From an uncultured Lachnoclostridium sp. (GTDB lineage Bacteria; Bacillota; Clostridia; Lachnospirales; Lachnospiraceae), in the NCBI GenBank assembly GCA_944381625.1, contig CALWLW010000021.1, forward strand, positions 1 through 64,000: a DNA stretch of 64,000 bases, in the 5' to 3' direction. Made by a program: the position numbers and the translations under genes. Below the pieces are notes generated by a model. That model ran no database searches and was not told where the DNA came from. It was given only the letters and a program-made list of their open reading frames with translations. Shown here in pieces: positions 16,704-25,352 of this stretch. Numbering within the stretch: the stretch's first letter is position 1; every line of letters begins with the position of its first letter.

Positions 16704-16741
16704 CGCAGCCGCAGGGTCACGATCCTGCGGCTGCTTTTTTT
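16704..16741 (+). terminator. terminator of the DUF6465 gene
   Basis: Eleven-base-pair stem GCAGCCGCAGG/CCTGCGGCTGC followed by TTTTTTT. Overlaps the 3' end of the convergent AraC gene. Confidence 0.95.
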
Positions 16742-17619
16742 CCGCCTTTCCGGTACTCCAGCGGCGTACACCCCATCTTCCTGCGGAAGATCCTGGAATA
16801 ATATCCGGGATTGCCGAATCCCACCGTCCCCGCGATCTGCGTCACGTCCAGCTGGGTGCGGCGCAGAAGCTCCAGGCTCCTCTCTATGCGGTAATTCAGC
16901 AGATATTCAAACATGGTCTCATTCATATAACGTTTAAACATACGGCAGCTCTCGCTGCGGCACAGATGGATCTGACCGGCCAGCTCTTCCAAAGTGATCT
17001 TTTCCGCATAATGCTTCTGGATATATTCCATAATCGTCCGAATGCGGTCCATATCACGCGCCTGCTCCCCGCCGCTCTCTTCCTCCACTTCCACATGTTC
17101 AAAAATCTCCTTCCAGATCTCCAGCAGCGCGATCTGTATCTGCAGTTCCGCAGAGGAAGGCGCGTCCCGGTCCAGGAGACGGATTTTCTCGATTCCCTCC
17201 AGTATCCGTTTCTGCCAGGTTATCTCCGGTTTCAGATGGATGGACGGCAGCGCAGGATTTTTCAGGATATGGTTCATGTATTTCTCCTGGATCACACTGG
17301 AGGAATACCCATAAAGGAAGCGGGGATGGAAGGTCACGGACAGATAGCTGCAGTCCCGGGCCTTGTCCCCCCTGCCGGTGTGCAGCATGTTGGAATTACA
17401 GAACAGCCCCTCTCCTTCTTTCAGAAGATAAACGCTGTCGTTTACCTGATAGGCGATCTCCCCCTCCATCACCAGCGTCAGTTCCACCTCCGGATGCCAG
17501 TGCCATAAAAACGACCCCGTCTCAAAATACGACAATCTTTCATAGCTCACCAGCACCGGGAAACCGTAATTGCCGTGGGATTTCAGCTCTTTTTTCTCTT
17601 TATCAATCTGCAGCTGCAT
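16717..17619 (-). CDS. AraC-family regulator, probable regulator of galactose genes
   Basis: 300 aa. N-terminal cupin domain (SFLWHWHPEVELTLVMEGEI, KEGEGLFCNSNMLH) and C-terminal AraC domain (ITLEELAGQIHLCRSESCRM and TQIAGTVGFGNPGYYSRIFR). It is divergent from galK with 110 bp between, so regulation of galKT is likely but inferred. The ribosome site is weak (GGAAGGATATTGAG). Its 3' end lies inside the DUF6465 terminator. Confidence 0.92.
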   Translation of the reverse strand: MQLQIDKEKKELKSHGNYGFPVLVSYERLSYFETGSFLWHWHPEVELTLVMEGEIAYQVNDSVYLLKEGEGLFCNSNMLHTGRGDKARDCSYLSVTFHPRFLYGYSSSVIQEKYMNHILKNPALPSIHLKPEITWQKRILEGIEKIRLLDRDAPSSAELQIQIALLEIWKEIFEHVEVEEESGGEQARDMDRIRTIMEYIQKHYAEKITLEELAGQIHLCRSESCRMFKRYMNETMFEYLLNYRIERSLELLRRTQLDVTQIAGTVGFGNPGYYSRIFRRKMGCTPLEYRKGGKKAAAGS

Positions 17620-17658
17620 AGAATCTCAATATCCTTCCATTTTATAAGAATATCCTTG

Positions 17659-17687
17659 TTGATTTCTGTCCTTTTTCTCATTATATT
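17659..17687 (+). promoter_or_regulatory. promoter of galK-galT
   Basis: TTGATT, 17 bp, TATATT, about 45 bp upstream of the galK start. Confidence 0.7.
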
Positions 17688-17729
17688 GAAATCAGAAACA
17701 AGTTGTCAACCACAGAAGGGGGAAAGATC

Positions 17730-18905
17730 ATGGCAGTATCCATCCAGGAACTCAAAGACAAATTTCAGGAACTCTACGGCGAGGGCGGAAGCATCCGGGC
17801 TTACTTCGCTCCGGGCCGCGTAAACCTCATCGGCGAACACACCGACTACAACGGCGGGCACGTATTTCCGTGCGCCCTGACCATCGGAACCTACGGAATC
17901 ATCCGGCCCCGTCAGGACCGGAAACTGAACTTCTACTCTGTCAATTTTCCCGAAATGGGAGTTGTGGAAACGTCCCTGGACGGGCTGACCCCGTCAGAGG
18001 AAGCGGGATGGACCAACTATCCCAAGGGAATCTTCTGGACCTTTGAAAAGAGAGGATACCATATCCCCACAGGCGCCGATATCCTGATCTACGGAGATAT
18101 CCCGGCGGGAAGCGGCCTGTCCTCTTCCGCATCCCTGGAGGTGCTCACGGGACTCATGCTCCGGGATACCTTCGGGTTCGACATTTCCATGACGGATCTG
18201 GCGCTGATCGGCCAGTATTCGGAAAATAATTTCAACGGCATGAACTGCGGGATCATGGATCAGTTTGCCTCGGCCATGGGGAAAAAGGACTGCGCCATCT
18301 TCCTGGACACCAGCACCCTGGACTACGAATATGCTCCAATCCTGCTGCCCGACGCCAAGATCGTCATCACCAACAGCAAGGTAAAACACAGCCTGGTCTC
18401 TTCCGCATACAACGACCGGCGCAGAGAAAGCGAGACCGCCCTGAAAGATCTGCAGACCGTAGTGGACATCCAGACCCTGGGCGACCTTACCGAAGCGCAG
18501 TTTGAACAGTATAAAGACGCGATCAAAGATCCCGTCTGCCAGAAACGTGCCAAACATGCCGTCTACGAGAACCAGCGCACCATCAAGGCCGTACAGGCCC
18601 TGAAGGCAAACGATATCGAGACCTTCGGCCGCCTGATGAACGAGACCCACGTCTCCCTTCGGGACGACTATGAATCCTCCTGTCCGGAGACGGACCTGCT
18701 GGCAGAACTGGCATGGAAGGTCCCCGGCGTACTGGGCTCCCGTATCACCGGAGGCGGCTTCGGCGGATGCACCGTCAGCATCGTGAAAAATGAGTCCATA
18801 GACCTCTTTATCCAGTCCCTGGATCAGCCCTACGAAGAGCAGACCGGACATAAAGCCGAGTTCTATGTGGTAGAAGTGGGCGACGGCGCCCATGCTCTGG
18901 ATTGA
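17730..18905 (+). CDS. galK: galactokinase
   Basis: 391 aa GHMP kinase: galactose + ATP to galactose 1-phosphate, first step of the Leloir pathway. Signature PGRVNLIGEHTDYNGG near the N-terminus, the ATP loop PAGSGLSSSASLEV, and the C-terminal GGGFGGCTVS. Start 17730 has GAAGGGGG upstream; the ORF could be read from TTG 17703 but that lacks a site. Followed 17 bp later by galT. Confidence 0.97.
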   Translation: MAVSIQELKDKFQELYGEGGSIRAYFAPGRVNLIGEHTDYNGGHVFPCALTIGTYGIIRPRQDRKLNFYSVNFPEMGVVETSLDGLTPSEEAGWTNYPKGIFWTFEKRGYHIPTGADILIYGDIPAGSGLSSSASLEVLTGLMLRDTFGFDISMTDLALIGQYSENNFNGMNCGIMDQFASAMGKKDCAIFLDTSTLDYEYAPILLPDAKIVITNSKVKHSLVSSAYNDRRRESETALKDLQTVVDIQTLGDLTEAQFEQYKDAIKDPVCQKRAKHAVYENQRTIKAVQALKANDIETFGRLMNETHVSLRDDYESSCPETDLLAELAWKVPGVLGSRITGGGFGGCTVSIVKNESIDLFIQSLDQPYEEQTGHKAEFYVVEVGDGAHALD

Positions 18906-18922
18906 CGAGAGGAGGGTTTATC

Positions 18923-20410
18923 ATGCTGTCAGAACACATCGCCGCTCTGGTGCAGTACGGAATCACGTCCGGCCTGCTCCCGGAGTGTGAGAAAAACTAC
19001 ACCGTAAACCTGCTCCTGGATCTCTTCGGAGAAGAGGATTACCAGGCGCCCGCCCAGATACAGGAAGAACCACTGGAGACCATATTAAAAGAACTTCTGG
19101 ACGAAGCCTGCCGCCGCGGCATCATCGAGGATACCATCACCTGCCGGGATCTTTTCGACACCAAAATCATGAACTGCCTGACGCCGCGGCCGTCCCAGGT
19201 ACAGCAGACTTTCTGGGAAAAATACCAGTCCTCCCCGGAAGCCGCCACCGACTATTTCTACAAACTCAGCCAGGACAGCGACTACATCCGCCGCTACCGG
19301 GTGTGCAAGGATCAGAAATGGAAGGCGGACAGTGAATATGGGCAGATGGATATCACCATCAACCTGTCCAAACCGGAAAAAGACCCGAAGGCCATCGCGG
19401 CTGCCCGCAACGCAAAAGCCAGCTCCTATCCCAAATGTCTGCTCTGCATGGAAAATGAAGGCTATGCCGGCAGGCTCAACCACCCGGCCAGGGAGAACCA
19501 CAGGATCATCCCCATTACCATAGCCGGCAGCCGCTGGGGCTTCCAGTATTCTCCGTACGTATACTACAACGAGCACTGCATCGTCCTGAACGGGGAGCAC
19601 GTACCCATGAAGATCGAGCGGGCCACCTTCGCCAAGCTCTTCGACTTTGTCCGCCAGTTCCCTCACTACTTCCTGGGGTCCAACGCGGACCTGCCCATCG
19701 TGGGCGGCTCCATCCTGAGCCACGACCATTTCCAGGGCGGGAACTACACCTTCGCCATGGCGGAAGCGCCGGTGGAACTGCCGGTCACCATCCCCGGATA
19801 TGAAGATGTGGAAGCAGGCATTGTGAAGTGGCCCCTGTCCGTACTGCGAATCCGCCACCGGGATTCTGACCGGCTCATCGATCTGGCCGACCATATCCTG
19901 CAGGCATGGAGAGGCTACACAGACGAGGACGCGTTTATTTTCGCAGAAACCGACGGCGAGCCCCACAATACCATCACTCCTATCGCGCGGAAAAAAGGGG
20001 AACTGTATGAGCTGGATCTGACCCTGCGCAACAACATCACCACGGAGGAACATCCGCTGGGCGTTTACCATCCCCACGCCGCCCTCCATCATATTAAGAA
20101 GGAAAACATCGGCCTGATCGAAGTCATGGGACTGGCCGTACTGCCCTCCCGGCTGAAAGACGAGATGTCCCTTCTGAGAACCTTCCTCCTGACCGGCAAA
20201 GATCCTGCCTCTGACGAGACCCTGGCCAAACACGCGGACTGGGTACGGGAGTTCCTTCCCAAATACGAACGGATCACGGAGGACAACGTGGATCATATCC
20301 TCCAGCAGGAGATCGGCGCCGTATTTGTAAAAGTGCTGGAGGACGCAGGCGTCTACAAATGCACCAAAGAAGGACGGGATACCTTCCTGAAATTTGTCAA
20401 AACGCTGTGA
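18923..20410 (+). CDS. galT: UDP-glucose-hexose-1-phosphate uridylyltransferase, type 2
   Basis: 495 aa, the length of the Firmicute GalT2 family, unrelated in length to the E. coli type. Transfers UMP from UDP-glucose to galactose 1-phosphate. GSILSHDHFQGG carries the family's His motif, and KCLLCMENEGYAGRLNHPARENHR is typical of GalT2. GAGGAGGG precedes ATG 18923. Co-transcribed with galK; galE is not in the window. Confidence 0.96.
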   Translation: MLSEHIAALVQYGITSGLLPECEKNYTVNLLLDLFGEEDYQAPAQIQEEPLETILKELLDEACRRGIIEDTITCRDLFDTKIMNCLTPRPSQVQQTFWEKYQSSPEAATDYFYKLSQDSDYIRRYRVCKDQKWKADSEYGQMDITINLSKPEKDPKAIAAARNAKASSYPKCLLCMENEGYAGRLNHPARENHRIIPITIAGSRWGFQYSPYVYYNEHCIVLNGEHVPMKIERATFAKLFDFVRQFPHYFLGSNADLPIVGGSILSHDHFQGGNYTFAMAEAPVELPVTIPGYEDVEAGIVKWPLSVLRIRHRDSDRLIDLADHILQAWRGYTDEDAFIFAETDGEPHNTITPIARKKGELYELDLTLRNNITTEEHPLGVYHPHAALHHIKKENIGLIEVMGLAVLPSRLKDEMSLLRTFLLTGKDPASDETLAKHADWVREFLPKYERITEDNVDHILQQEIGAVFVKVLEDAGVYKCTKEGRDTFLKFVKTL

Positions 20411-20459
20411 TATTTTTGCTTGCAAAAAAACAACAGATCCGCTAAGATAATAGAAGAAG

Positions 20460-20583
20460 GACTGCACGACTGGCGGAAAGCAGGGCGACCTGCGGTAGGG
20501 AAACCTACAGGGAGTGCAGAAGATTTACGAAGCCGACCGCCTGGGCGCATGCAGAAAACCTGTTTGTGCTCAGGCGGTTTTTT
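20460..20583 (+). ncRNA. ZTP (pfl) riboswitch with transcription terminator
   Basis: Aptamer core of the pfl motif: CTGCACGACTGGCGGAAAGC, the internal hairpin GGTAGGGAAACCTAC, AGGGAGTGCAG closing P1, then after a linker the P3 element GACCGCCTGGGC. The same CCGCCTG (20537-20543) also pairs with CAGGCGG (20571-20577) followed by TTTTTT, forming a terminator. Ligand-bound P3 would block that stem, so ZMP/ZTP switches expression on. The downstream pair consumes AICAR (ZMP), the exact logic of the class. A GATAAT -10 candidate lies at 20446. Confidence 0.95.
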
Positions 20584-20650
20584 GCTGTGTAAACGAGGAG
20601 TCCGCTCCCGCGGATTCCCATGCATATCCACACTTTTCAAGGAGGAACAC

Positions 20651-21364
20651 ATGAAGTACTTATCACTGGAACAGGAACTGAAAAGCAACGCCTATCCCGG
20701 AAGAGGAATCGTCATCGGCAGGACGCCCGACGGCTCCTGCGCAGTCGCCGCCTATTTTATCATGGGCCGCAGCCAGAACAGCCGCAACCGCATCTTTGTG
20801 GAGGACGGGGAAGGCATCCGCACCCAGGCTTTCGATCCGTCCAAACTGGAAGATCCCAGCCTGATCATCTACGCCCCGGTCCGCGTCCTTGGAGACGATA
20901 CCATCGTGACCAACGGCGACCAGACCGATACCATCTACGAGGGCCTGGAAAAAGGGCTGACCTTTGAGCAGAGCCTCCATTCCCGTGAATTCGAGCCGGA
21001 CGCCCCCAACTACACGCCCAGGATCTCCGGCCTTCTGCATGTGGCCGACGGACAGTTCCGCTACGACATGTCCATCCTGAAGAGCTGCCAGGGCGACCCG
21101 TCCTCATGCCTGCGCTACACCTTTTCCTATGAGAACCCCATAGCCGGCGAGGGACGTTTCATCCACACCTACATGCACGACGGCGACCCGCTCCCCAGCT
21201 TCCAGGGCGAACCCAAGGCGGTGGAGATCTCCGACGATATGGAGGCATTCACCCAGATGCTCTGGAACAGCCTGAACGAGGACAACAAGGTCTCCCTCTT
21301 CGTCCGCTACATCCGGATTGCCGACGGAACCTGTACCACCAAAATCATCAACAAAAATCAGTAG
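20651..21364 (+). CDS. purO: IMP cyclohydrolase, PurO type
   Basis: 237 aa. Belongs to the PurO-like IMP cyclohydrolase family, first known in archaea, which closes the purine ring (FAICAR to IMP). Visible family features are the N-terminal YPGRGIVIGRTPDG, IMGRSQNSRNR and SLFVRYIRIADGT near the end. It replaces the cyclohydrolase half of bacterial PurH, which the next gene lacks. AAGGAGG precedes the ATG. Controlled by the ZTP riboswitch. Confidence 0.88.
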   Translation: MKYLSLEQELKSNAYPGRGIVIGRTPDGSCAVAAYFIMGRSQNSRNRIFVEDGEGIRTQAFDPSKLEDPSLIIYAPVRVLGDDTIVTNGDQTDTIYEGLEKGLTFEQSLHSREFEPDAPNYTPRISGLLHVADGQFRYDMSILKSCQGDPSSCLRYTFSYENPIAGEGRFIHTYMHDGDPLPSFQGEPKAVEISDDMEAFTQMLWNSLNEDNKVSLFVRYIRIADGTCTTKIINKNQ

Positions 21365-21376
21365 GAGGAACGATTC

Positions 21377-22555
21377 ATGAACGAACTGCAGTTAAAATAC
21401 GGATGCAACCCCAACCAGAAACCGTCCCGCATCTTCATGGCGGACGGCGGCGAACTGCCGGTACAGGTACTCTGCGGCAAACCAGGCTATATCAATTTCC
21501 TGGACGCTTTCAACGGCTGGCAGCTGGTCAGTGAATTGAAAAAGGCCACCGGTCTTCCGGCAGCCACCTCCTTCAAGCACGTATCCCCCGCCGGCGCTGC
21601 GGTAGGGCTCCCGCTCACCGACACACTGGCAAAGATCTACTGGGTAGCCGACCTGGGCGAGCTCTCTCCTCTGGCCTGCGCTTACGCCAGGGCAAGGGGC
21701 GCGGACCGCATGTCTTCCTTCGGGGATTTCATCGCCCTCTCTGACGTATGCGACGCGGACACCGCCCGTCTGATCAAAAGGGAAGTCTCCGACGGCGTCA
21801 TCGCTCCCGGATATACCGACGAGGCGCTGGAGATCCTGAAACAGAAGAAAAAAGGGAATTACAACGTGATCCAGATCGACCCGGACTATGTACCGGCTCC
21901 GCTGGAGCAGAAACAGGTCTACGGCATCACCTTTGAGCAGGGACGCAACGAACTGGACATCAACGACGAGTTTCTGTCCCATGTGGTGACCGCCACCAAG
22001 GAGATCCCGGCAAACGCGCTGATGGATATGAAGATCGCCCTGATCACCCTGAAATACACTCAGTCCAACTCCGTCTGCTACGTCAAGGACGGCCAGGCCA
22101 TAGGCATCGGCGCCGGCCAGCAGTCCCGCGTGCACTGCACCCGTCTGGCAGGCAATAAAGCCGACAACTGGTTTCTGCGTCAGGCTCCCCAGGTACTGAA
22201 CCTTCCGTTCCTGGATACGCTGGGCCGGGCAGAGCGCGACAACGCCATCGACGTCTATATCGGCGACGAGTACATGGATGTGCTGGCCGACGGCGCATGG
22301 GAAAAGATCTTCAAGGAAAAACCGGAAGTCTTCACCAGAGAAGCCAAACGCGCATGGCTGGATCAGCTCCAGGACGTGACACTGGGCTCCGACGCCTTCT
22401 TCCCGTTCCCGGACAATATCGAGCGCGCCCACAAGAGCGGCGTGAAATACATCGCCCAGCCAGGCGGATCCGTTCGCGACGACCTGGTAACCGCATGCTG
22501 TGACAAATACGGCATGGCCATGGCCTTCACCGGCATCCGGCTGTTCCATCACTAA
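21377..22555 (+). CDS. AICAR transformylase (PurH C-domain type, standalone)
   Basis: 392 aa. Transfers the formyl group of 10-formyl-THF to AICAR, giving FAICAR. It contains only the transformylase half of PurH: the Lys-His catalytic pair sits in SFKHVSPAGAAVG, and GAGQQSRVHCTRLAG and SDAFFPFPDNIERA are conserved. No N-terminal MGS-like cyclohydrolase domain; that step is done by the PurO-like product 12 bp upstream. The last two steps of IMP synthesis are thus made by two separate proteins from one ZTP-controlled mRNA. Confidence 0.93.
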   Translation: MNELQLKYGCNPNQKPSRIFMADGGELPVQVLCGKPGYINFLDAFNGWQLVSELKKATGLPAATSFKHVSPAGAAVGLPLTDTLAKIYWVADLGELSPLACAYARARGADRMSSFGDFIALSDVCDADTARLIKREVSDGVIAPGYTDEALEILKQKKKGNYNVIQIDPDYVPAPLEQKQVYGITFEQGRNELDINDEFLSHVVTATKEIPANALMDMKIALITLKYTQSNSVCYVKDGQAIGIGAGQQSRVHCTRLAGNKADNWFLRQAPQVLNLPFLDTLGRAERDNAIDVYIGDEYMDVLADGAWEKIFKEKPEVFTREAKRAWLDQLQDVTLGSDAFFPFPDNIERAHKSGVKYIAQPGGSVRDDLVTACCDKYGMAMAFTGIRLFHH

Positions 22556-22649
22556 GGGCATGAGATAAAAAACAGAATCCTGCTTCGCAGGGTTCTCCGC
22601 CTGCGGCGGATTGTATACACAGCAACATTCTTTTCCGCCGCAGTGCGAT

Positions 22650-22668
22650 CCCTCCCAGAGGGTTTTTT
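22650..22668 (+). terminator. terminator after the purine pair
   Basis: Short CCCTC/GAGGG stem followed by TTTTTT; two other small G+C hairpins lie just upstream (22575-22612). Confidence 0.65.
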
Positions 22669-22683
22669 AGACATCCTATAGAT

Positions 22684-24120
22684 TTAAAGTGAATATCCCG
22701 TACGCTCGTGACATTTATTATATGGAAATCTAGTTACTAAAGCACGAATCCGTTTACATCGCATACCCTTTTCCCCCCACAACACTTCTAATTCATTTCC
22801 CTGCTCCCGCTGGTCATCGTCAATTACAGCAAGCTGGATGATCCGACGGTAATATGGACTGTGCGTATGCATAAAAGCGACTCCGACTTCTTTGTCGCCT
22901 TTATATACTTTATATTGCGGACACTTCATAAGCGCCGCTTTCAGTTTTTCAGTATATTTAGGAGGCGTGTAGGACATATCGTCAATCGGGAAATAGGGTT
23001 CCACCTCAAGCTCCCACTGGGATCGATAAACATCAATAATATCCTCCACATTCCATTCTAACGTCACTATATTCCGAGTATGGTCTGATGCTTTATAATC
23101 AAGCAACGCCTGCTTTCCACGGAAATCGTGCTTCCAGTTAATGCAGTACCCTAATCCCAATTCGATTGGGTTAAAAAAGTAATTCTCAATAGCAAATTCA
23201 TCATAAGCAGTACCGCAAAAATCAAACGATTCAAGCTGACCTTCGAAACCACCCCCATCAAAAGCTGAATTATACTCATTTTCAAAATTATTGCGCTGCC
23301 AATTCTGAAAACCTTTATCAGTAATAGATGCACTCATAAAGTGTTCGGAAGCATTCGGATATCCCCCTTCATTGTGATTCATGCAATAAGTATGAAAGCC
23401 TATCTCCCGGATGCCGTATTTGTTACCCGTTTCAATAAGTTTTTTATAGACATCCAGCATATCTTCTACTTCGCCGTGAATTTCGAATCCCAGATTGCCC
23501 GTCATTCCAAATCGCAAAATACGCACATTATGTCCCGCAATCTGGGAACTGCGGAAGTGCACATAAGCAATGTCTGCAATTGATTCCCCGGCAGCTTCCT
23601 CAATAATTTTTTCAGAATTCGGACCGCTCATTTGAATTGTAAATTTTACTCCGCTCTCACAGGCCGCATTGTAGTTTTTAAGGCTAAATAAATAATCAAT
23701 ATACGGTGCATGCCACCATAATTCATACTCATTTTCGCCCGTTTTAAGGCAGATGCCATGCGTTGCGACATACCCATCTTCCGTGAGTGTAATTCCATGT
23801 TTTTGCTGACCCACTTCCCATTTATCAACATTGTTTACCAACACGTCCCGCAAAAAATCCGTTGCATCCGGACCTTTTAGAAAAGTAACCGGAGAAGGTG
23901 ATATACCCCAATAAATGGAACAAGTAAGATGCCATGAACATGCCTCATTCCGCCAATCTGTGTAATAAAGCGGGAGCTTATGCTGGTCATGGTAATAGCC
24001 TATAAAAATACCGTCATCCAGACATGGAATAAAATCAAAACCCTGCATAGGAGTCGGAACGTTTTTTTCATAAACAGATACGTCTATCGGCGGATAGATA
24101 TCTTTATAATTTTCGTACAT
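22684..24120 (-). CDS. GcvT-like aminomethyltransferase / THF-dependent demethylase (paralogue A)
   Basis: 478 aa, longer than GcvT (about 365). N-terminal 70 residues are extra; then the GcvT folate-binding fold: FLKGPDATDFLRDVLVNNVD, QKHGITLTEDGYVATHGICL, HFRSSQIAGHNVRILRFGMT and GNLGFEIHGEVEDM, then a C-terminal barrel from about residue 340 (IELGLGYCINWKHDFRGKQA). Related enzymes (GcvT, DmdA, LigM) move one-carbon units to THF. Substrate unknown. Third gene of a minus-strand operon with the MFS gene and paralogue B; lower G+C than the galactose/purine genes alongside. Confidence 0.82.
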   Translation of the reverse strand: MYENYKDIYPPIDVSVYEKNVPTPMQGFDFIPCLDDGIFIGYYHDQHKLPLYYTDWRNEACSWHLTCSIYWGISPSPVTFLKGPDATDFLRDVLVNNVDKWEVGQQKHGITLTEDGYVATHGICLKTGENEYELWWHAPYIDYLFSLKNYNAACESGVKFTIQMSGPNSEKIIEEAAGESIADIAYVHFRSSQIAGHNVRILRFGMTGNLGFEIHGEVEDMLDVYKKLIETGNKYGIREIGFHTYCMNHNEGGYPNASEHFMSASITDKGFQNWQRNNFENEYNSAFDGGGFEGQLESFDFCGTAYDEFAIENYFFNPIELGLGYCINWKHDFRGKQALLDYKASDHTRNIVTLEWNVEDIIDVYRSQWELEVEPYFPIDDMSYTPPKYTEKLKAALMKCPQYKVYKGDKEVGVAFMHTHSPYYRRIIQLAVIDDDQREQGNELEVLWGEKGMRCKRIRALVTRFPYNKCHERTGYSL

Positions 24121-24129
24121 TTTTCCCCC

Positions 24130-25332
24130 TTAGTCCACTTTCTCACTCAACATTTTCTTGTACTCTTTCCCTGATACCAATTCCAGAATCAGCGGAATCA
24201 CGCCCACAACTCCCATCAGCAAAAATACCGGCGTATATGCTCCATCGCTGCTGAGCATGGATGAACAAAAACCTGCAAGATATGGAAATACGAAGAACGC
24301 CACTCCATATATCGCGGTGGTATAGCCAATCGCATCATCAATTCTGCTGACCGGAACAATCTCCGCAACGTACGCATAACTGTAGGAAAAATACATGCCA
24401 TAGAGCCCGCCGATCAACAGCGCAGCAATCACAGCCATCATGTTTGTCCTCACATAATACATCAGGATCAATGAAATTCCCACGCCAATAATGCAGAGAA
24501 TACTGGTATTCTTTTTTAGTTTTGTATAGACTTTTCCAAACAGCAATGCACATATGAATCCCCCGACCTGTGTCAGAGAAGTTAATATCCCTGCATAGTA
24601 TGCTCCGCCCATACCATTTTCTGCCACATAGGCAGAAACATAATAACTCATAATAGCATACATCCAGGTGAAAATCACATAGTCAACGATAAAAAATACA
24701 AACAGTCTCCCAAGAGGCTCTTTTCCTACTTTTTTCTGCTGATCCGTCCCATTCCCTTCTTCTAACGTCCCGACCTGTGGGACAAAAAGAAGAACGCCTA
24801 TGATCATCAGCACAGAAGGTATATACAGTTTGAAGGCATTTTTCCAACTCACACTCGCCAAAACACCGCTTGCATAAGACATAATAATCGCAAATCCTGT
24901 CATCGCCGCATTATAATATCCCATAAACGCGGCCCGCTTATCTTCTTCCAGGAACGTCTGCGCTATATATGCCATGACTACCGCATTTGTCGCTCCTTCT
25001 CCCAGGCCCATCAATGCCCTCATAGCACAAATATAATAAACATTATCTACTGCGGCGCAGAAAATGCTTGAAACACAGAATATTATGGTTGACGCCACCA
25101 ACAACTGCTTTTTCCCATATTTATGCATCAGCCAGGTAAACAGCAAAGATCCCAGAAGAACAAACAACGCGGAACCGGAGACAATAAAATTCACAGCTAT
25201 TTCATTATCAAACGCGCCATACAGATCGTACACAAACGGCATGATCCCCATCTCGCCCATGACGGCAATACTCGTCAAAAAGACGGAAATATACATCAAT
25301 ATTTTTCTTCCCTTTGATAATTCAACATTCAT
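24130..25332 (-). CDS. MFS transporter
   Basis: 400 aa with about 12 membrane segments. The cytoplasmic loop between helices 2 and 3 reads WLMHKYGKKQLL, the MFS loop motif, and MRALMGLGEGATNAVVMAYI marks helices 4-5. AAGGGG lies before the ATG. It stands between the two GcvT-like genes with gaps of 20 and 9 bp, so it most likely imports the methylated substrate they act on. Substrate cannot be read from sequence. Confidence 0.9.
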   Translation of the reverse strand: MNVELSKGRKILMYISVFLTSIAVMGEMGIMPFVYDLYGAFDNEIAVNFIVSGSALFVLLGSLLFTWLMHKYGKKQLLVASTIIFCVSSIFCAAVDNVYYICAMRALMGLGEGATNAVVMAYIAQTFLEEDKRAAFMGYYNAAMTGFAIIMSYASGVLASVSWKNAFKLYIPSVLMIIGVLLFVPQVGTLEEGNGTDQQKKVGKEPLGRLFVFFIVDYVIFTWMYAIMSYYVSAYVAENGMGGAYYAGILTSLTQVGGFICALLFGKVYTKLKKNTSILCIIGVGISLILMYYVRTNMMAVIAALLIGGLYGMYFSYSYAYVAEIVPVSRIDDAIGYTTAIYGVAFFVFPYLAGFCSSMLSSDGAYTPVFLLMGVVGVIPLILELVSGKEYKKMLSEKVD

Positions 25333-25352
25333 ATCTTTTCCCCTTTTCCCCT

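Noticed and set aside
19085..20467. Long minus-strand frame opposite galT
   Set aside because: A shadow of the G+C-rich galT coding frame with no ribosome site or family likeness. The same applies to other long antisense frames, such as those opposite purH (21392-22561), ilvD and glgA.
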